DNA of 64,000 nucleotides from Larimichthys crocea. Lineage: Eukaryota > Chordata > Actinopteri > Sciaenidae. The position numbers were made by a program, and so were the translations under genes. The notes under the pieces were generated by a model. It worked only from the letters and a program-made list of their open reading frames with translations. It was not told the DNA's origin and searched no databases. This document shows, in pieces, positions 13,735 to 23,306 of the stretch (position 1 is the stretch's first letter; every line of letters starts with the position of its first letter). The stretch lies in NCBI RefSeq assembly GCF_000972845.2, contig NC_040016.1, positions 18,047,732-18,111,731 of the forward strand. The letters run 5' to 3'.

Positions 13735-14610
13735 ACAATGAACTTCTCCGGCATACTTTCACCGAGAGACTTAATTTAAACTTTAAAATGTAGGTACTCT
13801 TGCCTTCTGTTCAGGGATTCACTACACTCATCGACAGCTTTTACTGTTTTTAAACTATCGAGGCTCAAAGTTGAGCAGGTTTTTACTCAAATGTCTGGGT
13901 TCATAATGGATGTGTATTGCGCGGAATGTTTGAGCTAGAGTGGATGACATCATCAGCTAGAGTGAGGAGCAGAGAGAAAAGTCAGTGAAAAAATAAAACG
14001 TATTCGACTACCGTGTCCTCAAATGCCCCACTACAGACGTGATTTAGACATAGAAATGTAGGAAAATTTGTCTTCTCACTCATGTTCGTCTGCTAAAGCT
14101 GTCAGACTTATAGTTTTGGCGTAACACACAAAGATGTGCCAGCAACATCCATCCACAGCCTCATAGACTGCCATGTTAAAAAGGCGGGAACATTTCTGGA
14201 GGAAAGCAGAAGTAACGTTTCTTTGAATCGCTCTAAAGGTCAGAGTTCTTCATTTTATCAACACAAATTAACTATGTAGACGTTCAGGAAGGGCTCAGGA
14301 TGCTCCCAGTGATTTCGGTTCAATTATTGGAAATATGGTTTGGCCAGAAATCCTTCCTGTTCGAGGGGTGGTCTCAGCATTTTCTCTCTGTCAGCATTTC
14401 CAACTGACATTCTAACCCTGATGAAGATACGCGGTTACAGAAGCCACTAATAATTAAATACATGCTAACTGCTAACATGCTCATGCTAACATGCTCATGC
14501 TAACATGCTCATGCTAACATGCTCATGCTAACATGCTAAGACCCCGGGCAACAGCCCACTCGTCACTCTCATCATTTCTGCGGGAATTTTCTAGTTTCTA
14601 ATGTAATATT
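13735..14610 (+). repeat. ~0.9-kb dispersed repeat, copy A
   Basis: This block is strongly similar to the reverse complement of 62075-63000. Shared anchors include 'cggcatactttcaccgagag' (with mismatches), 'gtgtattgcgcggaatgttt', 'gagtggatgacatcatcagc', 'tttggcgtaacacacaaaga', 'cctcatagactgccatgtta' and 'caacagcccactcgtcactc'. No long reading frame is conserved, so it looks like a non-autonomous element or an old repeat. I do not recognise the family. Copy A carries an internal 14-bp tandem array at 14474-14538 that copy B appears to lack. Confidence 0.75.
14474..14538. repeat. 14-bp minisatellite
   Basis: About four and a half copies of the unit 'aacatgctcatgct' lie head to tail. The array sits inside dispersed-repeat copy A and looks like a local expansion. 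Confidence 0.9.
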
Positions 14611-14629
14611 GCTTTATCTTTGGAGGTAG

Positions 14630-14930
14630 TTGTGTTGGAGGTTTTCTGTAACTGATTATACTCATCAGGGTCACAGTGGGGCTGGAGCCCATCCCAGCTG
14701 ACTTTGGGTGAGACACCCTGGACAAGTCACCAGTTCATCACTGGGCTGACACATAGAGACAACCATTCATTCACACCTGCAGAGCAACTAAGAGTCACCA
14801 ATCAACCTATTCACTACTCCACCACCATGCTGCCCGGTGTAGCAATGTATTCAACTTATTTCAATTTTATTCATATAGTGCCAAATCACAACAGAAGATA
14901 CAGAGCAGATCTAGACCACACATATATCTA
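14630..14930. repeat. Common teleost repeat fragments
   Basis: At 14640-14815, text such as 'ggctggagcccatcccagct' and 'catcactgggctgacacata' belongs to the widespread fish family also seen at 1255-1345. At 14860-14900, 'ttcatatagtgccaaatcac' is the start of another widespread fish repeat. It ends in two direct copies of a ~39-bp unit (about 14892-14970) that runs into igfbp6 copy 1. Confidence 0.55.
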
Positions 14931-14935
14931 TATAA

Positions 14936-17847
14936 GATACAGAGCCGATCTAGACCATACATAATATCTATATACAGTATATATCTGTAGATAGATAGAT
15001 AGAAACTTTTACATAAAACACACACATAAGTTACATTGACCAATTTGAGGGATCAATAAAGTATTCTGATTCTATAAAAAAAAAGGAGAGAGCGTTTTTT
15101 GTAAAGATTAAAAGATCTCATACATTCGTGCTAATAAATCCTGTGAATTCAGTATCGCCCACAGGGCCCACTCATACATCCGAGGTATTAAGGGATAAAT
15201 CCTACAGATCAAGTAGTCTTACCTCGACTTATCCTGGATAGGCTAAGTTTGTAACTAAATTTGTTTGTATCTGGATGAGTGGTCATTATAGGATATTAAT
15301 ACATCAAGTTAGGAGACTGTCAGTTTTTTAAGATCATGTCTTCTATTTAATCTGGTTGTGACTCACAGACCGTGGATTTGTAGGGTGGGACTTTTTTGCT
15401 CGTGGCTATTAGTCTTAGTCATCCAACTTTGAGTGGCACTCCTTCAGCCTCTTGGTGTCGGCTGTTTCTCTGAATCTTAAGCCCCGCAGTTATAGTCTCT
15501 GTAAACACGCTCCGTGAAAAATGTTTGTTAGTTGGTTGCTATTTAAAGAAAGTCTAACAATCGACAAACAGGGTGAAAAGGGGTGAGTATCTTAATACTT
15601 TGCTCCTCTTGATTTTTCATAGGATTTGTATTGCTGTATTTATTGCACCTTCTTTTTTTGTGTTTTTTTACTGCACTAATGCACTCAAATGCATTTCTAT
15701 CTTGTCAGCTCAGCTGTGTAAAACATTGTAATGTTGCCTTTGGTAAAAGTTGAACTGTTTTGATTATATTTATAATCTCCCTAGGGCTTTGTATGTAATC
15801 TACAAGAAACGCGTAAATTGAACTGTCAGATAGATTTAGTCGAGAAAGAAGTGCAGTAATTGCTTGTGAAATGTAATGAAGAACAAAGTGTTCATGTAAA
15901 TTACCGCTGTGAATTACAGTAATTACAGTTCTTGATAAATCTACCGCAGCTGATGACTTCACTTTTTCAATTTATTTTGCAGTTTTACTCAATTGGTTGT
16001 TTTTGAGTTTTTAGCCACAACTAATGACTGATTATGGACACAGAATCAAATCAATGTTTTCCTTTTTTTTACGATGCACAGCAGTGATTTTAAAAGTTAC
16101 CCGGCAAGTTTCTCATCTGCTGATTGTTTGGTTACACAAAAGCTTTACCTCAGGAATAACAGACCCTCTCAGTGGGGAAAAAGCAGAGCAATGGAAGAGC
16201 GCACACAGCTATCACTTGTGATTTATGCTGGTGTGAAAACATAACTATCCAGCAAGCTGACAGAAAACAAAATGATATGAGCATGCGTGAGTGTGTAGGT
16301 GTCAGAGACAAGGGGAAACGGGTGTGCTCCGCTGTGTGGAAACGAGAAGGAAAAACTAACATTTCCATCACGTACCCTCCCATACCTTTCCCCACTGGTT
16401 TGCACTCTTTTAAAGCTGCGCCAGTGCGTCTGTCCAGCCTCATTATCACTTTGTCTTGGCTTGAGGAAATCCTATCCACCCTTTCGACACACAGACCAAA
16501 CTGCAGTCGTTGGATCTAATCTAAGATCAGAAGTCCGGATAGAAATCAATCAAAAAAGTCAGTTGTTAGTAGACTGGACTGTTACCATCATTTGTGGACA
16601 ACTTCCAGACCTCCAGGTTGAGTGCTTCTGTATCTAAACATCCTGGTACTGCTTCTCCTGCAGCCAGCTCTGTCAAGCCCCGTGCCGCTGACAACGCCAT
16701 CCAGATGTCCCACGTAAATCAGATCCCCACACGAGTCTGCCGTCTGTAGACCTAAACGCCACCACTCTGGCGATTGGAGAACCATGTGGTGTCTACAACA
16801 GTGAGCTGCTCCTACGGTCTACGATGTGCACCTCCAGAGGATGAGCCAAGGCCCCTCCGCGCCCTGCTCGAAGGCAGGGGGGTCTGCAGTAATGCCAGCA
16901 GCGCTGGCACAACTGAAAGCCCCCACACAGCAGGTAAGGGTCGCACTTTCTTAAGGACGATGATGTGAATGAATGAAGTAGAGTCACCAGGCTTTAGGTG
17001 AGGTTCATGATGTATGTATTTCCATTTAGCACTCACCATTTACTGATTTATTGGTCTGTTTTTGACAGTTTTACCTCCTGACCCGTCACCTCTGATCAAC
17101 ACTGAGCAGTCTTCCTGTAATGTGATCATAGTTTGTATAGTCAAGAAGAAGAATTTGGACAGAGAAACACACCTGTGTTTACATGTTGAGTTTTCCATGG
17201 CCCAACTTCCCCGGGACAGCTGATACATAAAAACATCAGCATGAAAAACGTGTTTATGGTTGAGTCACTGCAGGATAAACATGATTTCTTTTTTTAGATG
17301 GATTTTTACTATTACTGTTAGTGCTTTTAGTTAACCAGGAGTAAAGTACGTTGTGAGAAATAACAAGAAAAAAAGGGGTTCATGAAAAAGATAATTGGAG
17401 CTGACACTGCAAGTATTCACACACTATAAATAAGGGATCAATACTAAATATTTTGTCTTATCTGATCCTAGTCCCAACACCCACTGAGGATCCAAGGAGG
17501 TAAAATCTTCTACAAACAACCGTAACTCAGTGGATACGACAGTATAATATGCTTAAGCTGTTGATCTCGCCTCTTCTTTCAGGCTCCATGTCGCAAACTG
17601 CTAACCACACTTATCAAAGGTCTTGACGGACAACGTATTTGGCTCACATCATGCATCTACATGCCCAACTGTGACAAGCGTGGGTTTCTTCAGGAAGAGC
17701 AGGGAGTTTCATGAAATGATTAAAACACACTAACGACTTTCCTATTGGTTTCCGCTGCCAATAAAAAAAACAAACAACTGATCTCTCTTTGTCCTCTTGG
17801 TGCAGTGTTGGTCCTCTCGGGCAAGCGGCGTGGAAAGTGCTGGTGTG
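14936..17847 (+). repeat. Tandem duplicate, copy 1 (degraded)
   Basis: This block aligns along its whole length with 18024-21047 and carries the igfbp6 promoter region and exons. It is about 110 bases shorter. The differences are dominated by single-base insertions and deletions scattered through introns, exons and homopolymers, with few substitutions. It ends directly at a run of N. That pattern suggests an unpolished duplicate contig end and argues against an old genomic duplication. Confidence 0.85.
16618..17847 (+). pseudogene. Degraded, truncated copy of igfbp6 (likely assembly artefact)
   Basis: Exon equivalents lie at about 16618-16933, 17472-17499, 17583-17703 and 17806-17847. Compared with the intact copy downstream, the ATG has lost its A. 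Exon 1 has at least two indels, exon 2 is one base short, and exon 3 has at least four single-base indels. The exon 3 donor reads 'cagggag' where the intact copy has 'caggtgag'. Exon 4 is cut by the N gap after the CWCV codons. No protein could be read through. If real it would be a pseudogene. The uniform scatter of single-base indels makes sequencing or assembly error more likely. Confidence 0.75.
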
Positions 17848-17857
17848 NNNNNNNNNN
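17848..17857. other. Assembly gap (10 N)
   Basis: Ten Ns follow the truncated exon 4 of igfbp6 copy 1. The length is arbitrary. The sequence after it (LINE fragment, then the start of duplicate copy 2) does not continue the gene, so this is a join between unrelated ends. Confidence 0.98.
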
Positions 17858-18005
17858 ACAGGTATAGCTGTGTGTCATCGGCATAGCAGTGGTAGGAGAA
17901 GCCGTGTGAGCGGATAACATGGGACAGCGAGGTGGTGTAGATGGCAAACAGAAGCGGACCCAGCACCGACCCCTGCGGCACCCCCGTGGAGAGGGTATGA
18001 GTCGA
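17858..18005 (-). mobile_element. LINE reverse-transcriptase fragment
   Basis: On the minus strand this translates to a reverse-transcriptase core: the turn motif [13 protein letters not shown] about 30 residues before the catalytic YADD box ([10 protein letters not shown]). The frame is open until the N gap, and both ends are truncated. The motif set fits Rex1/L2/CR1-like non-LTR elements of fish. It lies exactly at the duplication junction, so its true position relative to igfbp6 is uncertain. Confidence 0.8.
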
Positions 18006-18023
18006 TGACAGACGACCTTGCCA

Positions 18024-21000
18024 AGATACAGAGCAGATCTAGACCATACATATATCTATATACAGTACAGTATATATCTATAGATAGATAGATAGAAACT
18101 TTTACATAAAACACACACATAAGTTACATTGACCCAATTTGAGGGATCAATAAAGTTTTCTGATTCTAATAAAAAAAAAGGAGAGAGCAGTTTTTTGTAA
18201 AGATTAAAAGATCTCATCACATTCGTGCTAATAAATCCTGTGAATTCAGTATCGCCCACAGAGGCCCACTCATACATCCCGAGGTATTAAGGGATAAATC
18301 ATACAGATCAAGTAGTCTTACCTCGACTTATCCCAGGATATCGGGCTAACTTTGTAACTAAATTTTGTTTGTATCTGAGATGAAGTGGTCATTAGTAGGA
18401 TATTAATACATCAAGTTAGGAGACTGTCAGATTTTTTAAGATCATGTCTTCTAATTTAATCTGGTTGTGACTCACAGACAGTGGAATTTGTAGGGTGGGA
18501 CTTTTTTGCTCGTGGCTATTAGTCTTAGTCATCCAACTTTGAGTGGCACTCCTTCAGCCTCTTGGTGTCGGCTGTTTCCTCTGAATCTTAAGCCCCGCAG
18601 TTATAGTCTCTGTAAACACGCTCCGTGAACAAAATGTTTGTTTAGTGGTTGCTATTTAAAGGAAAGTCATAACAATGTCGAAAACAAGGGTGAAAAGGGG
18701 TGAAGTATCTTAATACATTTGCTCCTCTTGATTTTTCATAGGATTTGTATTGCTGAGTATTTATTTGCACCTTCTTTTTTTGTTGTTTTTTTACTGCACT
18801 AATGCACTCAAATGCATTTCTATCTTGTCAGCTCAGCTGTGTAAAACATTGTAATGTTGCCTTTGGTAAAAGTTGAACTGTTTTGATTATATTTAATAAT
18901 CTCCCTAGAGGCTTTGTATGTAAAAATCTACAAAGAAACGAGTAATTGAACTGTCAGATAGATTTAGTCGAGTAAAGAAGTGCAGTAATTGCTTGTGAAA
19001 TGTAATGAAGAACAAAGTGTTCATGTAAATTACCGCTGTGAAATTACAGTAATTACAGTTCTTGAATAAATCTACCGCAGCTGATGACTTCACTTTTTCA
19101 ATTTATTTTGCAGTTTTACTCAATTGGTTGTTTTTGAGTTTTTAGCCACAACTAATGACTGATTATAGGACACAGAATCAAATCAATGTTTTCTTTTTTT
19201 TACGATGCACAGCAGTGATTTTAAAAGTTACACGGCAAGTTTCTCATCTTCTGATTGTTTGGTTACACAAAAGCTTTACCTCAGGAAATAACAGACCCTC
19301 TCAGTGGGGGAAAAGGCAGAGCAATGGAAGAGCGCACACAGCTATCACTTGTGATTTATGCTGGTGTAGAAAACATAACTATCCAAGCAAGCTGACAGAA
19401 AACAAATGATATGAGCATGCGTGAGTGTGTAGGTGTCAGAGACAAGGGGAAACGGGGTGTGCTCAGCTGTGTGGAAACGAGAAGGAAAACTAACATTCTC
19501 CATCACGTACCCTCCCATACCTTTCCCCACTGGTTTGCACTCTTTAAAAGCTGCTGCCAGTAGCGTCTGTCAGCCTCATTATCACTTTGTCTTGGCTTGG
19601 GGAAATCACTATCCACCCTTTCGACACACAGACAAACTGCAGTCGTTGGATCTAATCTAAGATCAGAAGTCCGGATAGAAATCAACAATCAAAAAAGTCA
19701 GTTGTAGTAGACTGGACTGTTACCATCTATTTGTGGACAACTTCCAGACCTCCAGTGTTGAGATGCTTCTGTATCTAAACATCCTGGTACTGCTTCTCCT
19801 GCAGCCAGCTCTGTCAAGCCCAGTGCCGCTGACAACGCCATCCAGATGTCCCACCTGTAAATCAGATCCCACACAGAGTCTGCCGTCTGTAGACCTAAAC
19901 GCCACCACTCTGGCGATTGGAGAACCATGTGGTGTCTACACAGTGAGCTGCTCCTACGGTCTACGATGTGCACCTCCAGAGGATGAGCCAAGGCCCCTCC
20001 GTGCCCTGCTCGAAGGCAGGGGGGTCTGCAGTAATGCCAGCAGCGCTGGCACAACTGAAAGCCCCCACACAGCAGGTAAGGGTCGCACTTTCCTAGAGGA
20101 CGATGTGAATGAATGAAGTAGAGTCACTCAGGCTTTAGGTGAGGTTCATGATGTATGTATTTCCAACATTTAGCACTCACCATTTACTGATTTATTGGTC
20201 TGTTTTTGACAGTTTTACGTCCTGACATGTCACATCTGATCAACAACTGAGCAGTCTTCCTGTAATGTGATCGATAGTTTGTAATAGTCAAGAAGAAAGA
20301 ATTTGGACAGAGAAACACACCTGTGTTTACATGTTGAGTTTTCCATGGCCCAACTTCCCCCGGGACAAGCTGATACATAAAAACATCAGCATGAGCAGAG
20401 AAACGCGCATGAAAAACGTGTTTATGGTTGAGTCACCGCAGGATAAACACTGATTTCTTTTTTTAGATGGGTTTTTACTATTCATCTGTTAGTGCTTTTA
20501 GTTAACTAGGAGTAAAGTACGTTGTGAGAAATAACAAGAAAAAAAACAAAGTTTTTGAGGGGTTCATGAAAAAGAATAATTGGAGCTGACACTGCAAAGT
20601 ATTCACACACTAATAAATAAGGGATCAATACTAAATATTTTTGTCTTTATCTGATCCTAGTCCCAACACCCACTGAGGATCCAGAGGAGGTAAAAATCTT
20701 CTTACAACAACCGTAACTCAGTGGATACGACAGTATAATATGCTTAAGTCTGTTGATCTCTGCCTCTTCTTTCAGGCTCCATGTCGCAAACTGCTAACCA
20801 CACTTATCAAAGGTCTTGACGACAACGTATTTGGCTCACATCATGACATCTACATGCCCAACTGTGACAAGCGTGGTTTCTTCAGGAAGAAGCAGGTGAG
20901 TTTCATGAAATGATTAAAACAACACTAACAAGACTTTCCTATTGTGTTTCCAGCTGCAAATAAAAAAGAACAAACAACTGATCTCTCTTTGTCCTCTTGG

Positions 21001-21047
21001 TGCAGTGTTGGTCCTCTCGAGGCAAGCGGCGTGGAAAGTGCTGGTGT
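18024..21047 (+). repeat. Tandem duplicate, copy 2 (intact)
   Basis: This is the complete version of the ~3-kb block also present at 14936-17847. It begins with the same 'agatacagagcagatctaga' text, a short TAGA array and a long AT-rich upstream region, then carries the functional igfbp6 exons. The sequence continues past 21047 into unique DNA, whereas copy 1 stops at the gap. Confidence 0.85.
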
Positions 21048-21110
21048 GTTGATCAGAATGGCATGCCGGTCACCTCAAACACTAAACAGAGGGGTGGTCT
21101 CAGCTGTTAA
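19763..21110 (+). CDS. igfbp6: Insulin-like growth factor-binding protein 6
   Basis: Exons 19763-20075, 20661-20689, 20776-20895 and 21006-21110 (stop TAA 21108-21110) join in phase to 567 nt, 188 aa. The start gives a typical signal peptide (MLLYLNILVLLLLQPALSS). The N-domain keeps CPTC, CGVYTVSC, GLRC and RALLEGRGVC, but only six cysteines. The usual GCGCC motif is missing. The central linker is very short. The thyroglobulin type-1 C-domain is complete: APCRKLL, YMPNCDKRGFFRKKQ, CWSSRGKRRGKCWCVD, ending GGLSC. The basic KRRGK stretch resembles the heparin/nuclear-localisation region of this family. The family secretes IGF carriers, and IGFBP6 prefers IGF-II. Position beside divergent spryd3 supports orthology; I cannot tell the teleost a or b paralogue. 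A TATA-like 'tttaaaa' lies near 19542. A segment at 20217-20260 with an acceptor was considered and left out because it adds a stop. Confidence 0.9.
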
Positions 21111-21895
21111 AAGGCACGAATCCTGGACTGAAGCAGAGGAGGCTGAAGCTTCATCACAGATGTGAGATAAAGATGAAGGAACACCATACGCAGTCTAAAG
21201 GAGCTCAGCACAGTCTCACATTTCATTCTCCAACAAGCCAGCAGCAGCTCTCCACCAATGAGAAAAATGCTTTGAAATCAGGTGTAATTTTGTCTCCTTG
21301 CGCCCTCTACTGAACATATTATTAATTAGGCATCCCTTTCATATCTGCTTATATTAGACGTACACGTCAAATTTATATGAACGCGTGAATTTATCCAGCC
21401 AAGTGTCACATAGAAAGAGACTCCGTGGAGATAATTTGTACTAACCTGAACTCTCTCTTGCCCAATAACTAACCCAATAACACCAACTACACCACTGATA
21501 TTTCATGCCATCAACAAAGTTTCAGGAACAATATAATTTGGATCAATGTATTGTATTTATACCTATATATATTTTCAGTATTTTTTTTGTTTACTTTGAA
21601 GCCACTGTAACTGTATTACTGTAATTGCTGTACATAATCTCTAGATGTAATCCTATTTATGTTACTTTGAATATGATATTCTATTTATATTAATATTGAT
21701 AGTCATTTGAATAATAATAATTGAGAGGTATTATTTTAAAAACCTGAATTTTAAATTAGAATTAGATGCCGACATTATTACTATGAGTTTTTGGCATTCA
21801 TCAAGAAGATTATGTCTCTTCAACAACAAGAGGAGGTGTCTTTAAGAAAGGTCATGACAGGCACTTATGGACAATACTGCAAACACTTAATAAAG
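21111..21895 (+). terminator. igfbp6 3' UTR with poly(A) signal
   Basis: AT-rich sequence follows the stop codon, with a canonical AATAAA at 21889-21894. This is the first clear signal in a T/A-rich context. The 3' untranslated region would be about 0.8 kb. From there to about 22600 I see no gene or recognised repeat. Confidence 0.5.
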
Positions 21896-22600
21896 AATGT
21901 TTTGTTACCCTTTTTTTAAAAATAAAAATGACTTTACTCAAGAAATCTACGTAGTTCTTTAAACCACCATCAAGGATGAAGAAGGTACGACGTTTAGGAC
22001 TTCTCACCTACAAATACGGCATACACTTCAGATATAAGACATCACAGCACAGAAGACCTACAGCAGCTAACAAGACATATAAACGCATATTTCCTTATTT
22101 TAACAGTTTCTTTACACAAGATTTAACAGAAAGGAGTTTAAATGTATTGTGAGATCAAACTACCTCGGTGCTTTTTGTAACCACAGTAGAGTGAATATTT
22201 GATTTGCTTTGCGTGAATAGAAACAACTGCAACAAGTGCAATAGTGTCCATTACAGCTTGTAATAAAACTACTACTACTACTGGAAAATATATTTTTACA
22301 GTAGTTTACAGTGGTGGGTGTCAGGGCCCCTCGCAGGTGATTAAAATGATTAACTTTCACCTTTTTTGAGTATGTTTTCGCTCATCTGAACCAAGGACAT
22401 GTCTATACTCTAGACTGTGAGGCAAATTTGTGATATTAGGCTAAATAAATAAAACTGACTTTACTCTTCAGGCCTCAGTGATCCTTCAAGTATGAGAAGG
22501 AAAAAAAGTGACTCTTTGGCTGAACTGCTCAAATTTAAGGTCTGAACATGTGATCTAGGTCGAAAAAGCACAAACACTGATTGATTGAGGCCTGTGAGGG

Positions 22601-22608
22601 AATTATCC

Positions 22609-22642
<34 letters not shown>

Positions 22643-22732
22643 CCTTATTATTATAATTATAATTATTATTGTTATTATTATTATTGTTTGTATTATTATT
22701 ATTATTATCAGTATTATTATGATTATATTATT
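22601..22732. repeat. (TTA)n microsatellite
   Basis: About 130 bases are an imperfect ATT/TTA array. It produces spurious poly-isoleucine frames on both strands and has no coding meaning. Confidence 0.95.
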
Positions 22733-22969
22733 ACACTTGGCAAATAACATGTTAACACGTTCTCAGGTTAAAAAAAACTCACTCCCACATCACATGCATG
22801 AGATGAGTAAAGATTACTAAGAAAGTCTGTTGTTTACTGACTTCAGTGCTGGTTTGGCCCCCTGCTGCCCCGGCTGTGCAGCTCACAGGACTCTCTGCAC
22901 CTGTTTGATTTCATTGTTGTTGCACTGAGTCGTCGAAAAGTCTCTGGTACAGGAGGTGTTAGTGGATTA

Positions 22970-22993
22970 CTGCTGCTGCTGCTGCTGCTGCTG
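22970..22993 (+). repeat. (CTG)8 array upstream of pip4k2c
   Basis: Eight perfect CTG units lie about 130 bases before the pip4k2c start codon. They are plausibly in the 5' untranslated region or core promoter. A (CA)8 tract follows at 23071-23086. Confidence 0.9.
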
Positions 22994-23121
22994 CGGAGAC
23001 TCCCAACAAGGCGGACTGCAAGGGCTACTTTACATAAACAGGACGCCACAGATGACAAGTGCAAACCCTGCACACACACACACACAGTAGAGACCAGGAT
23101 ACACTGGTGTGTGAATGCGCG

Positions 23122-23272
23122 ATGTCTTCTCCCAACGCCACCTCCAGCCCTCTGAGCACCCTGGCACCAAAGAGGAAAACTAAGAAGAAACACTTTGTGC
23201 AGCAGAAAGTGGAGGTTTTCCGAGCCAGTGACCCTGTGCTGAGCGTCCTCATGTGGGGGGTCAATCACTCGG

Positions 23273-23306
<34 letters not shown>

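Noticed and set aside
13323..13793. 156-codon plus-strand open frame
   Set aside because: It crosses the probable spryd3 promoter, a (TG)n/(TA)n microsatellite and the start of a dispersed repeat. There are no domain features, and the composition is that of translated simple sequence.
14461..14540. 14-bp tandem array as a regulatory or CRISPR-like array
   Set aside because: Units are contiguous without spacers and lie inside a dispersed repeat, so slippage is the simple explanation.
17720..18120. Frames spanning the N gap
   Set aside because: They fuse a broken igfbp6 intron, the gap and a LINE fragment. Only the reverse-transcriptase part has meaning.
20217..20260. Possible extra igfbp6 exon after a 'gacag' acceptor
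   Set aside because: It reads into an in-frame stop in the intact copy and has no suitable donor. Exon 1 splices in phase straight to the 29-nt exon at 20661.
22535..22820. Poly-isoleucine frames on both strands
   Set aside because: They are translations of the (TTA)n microsatellite.
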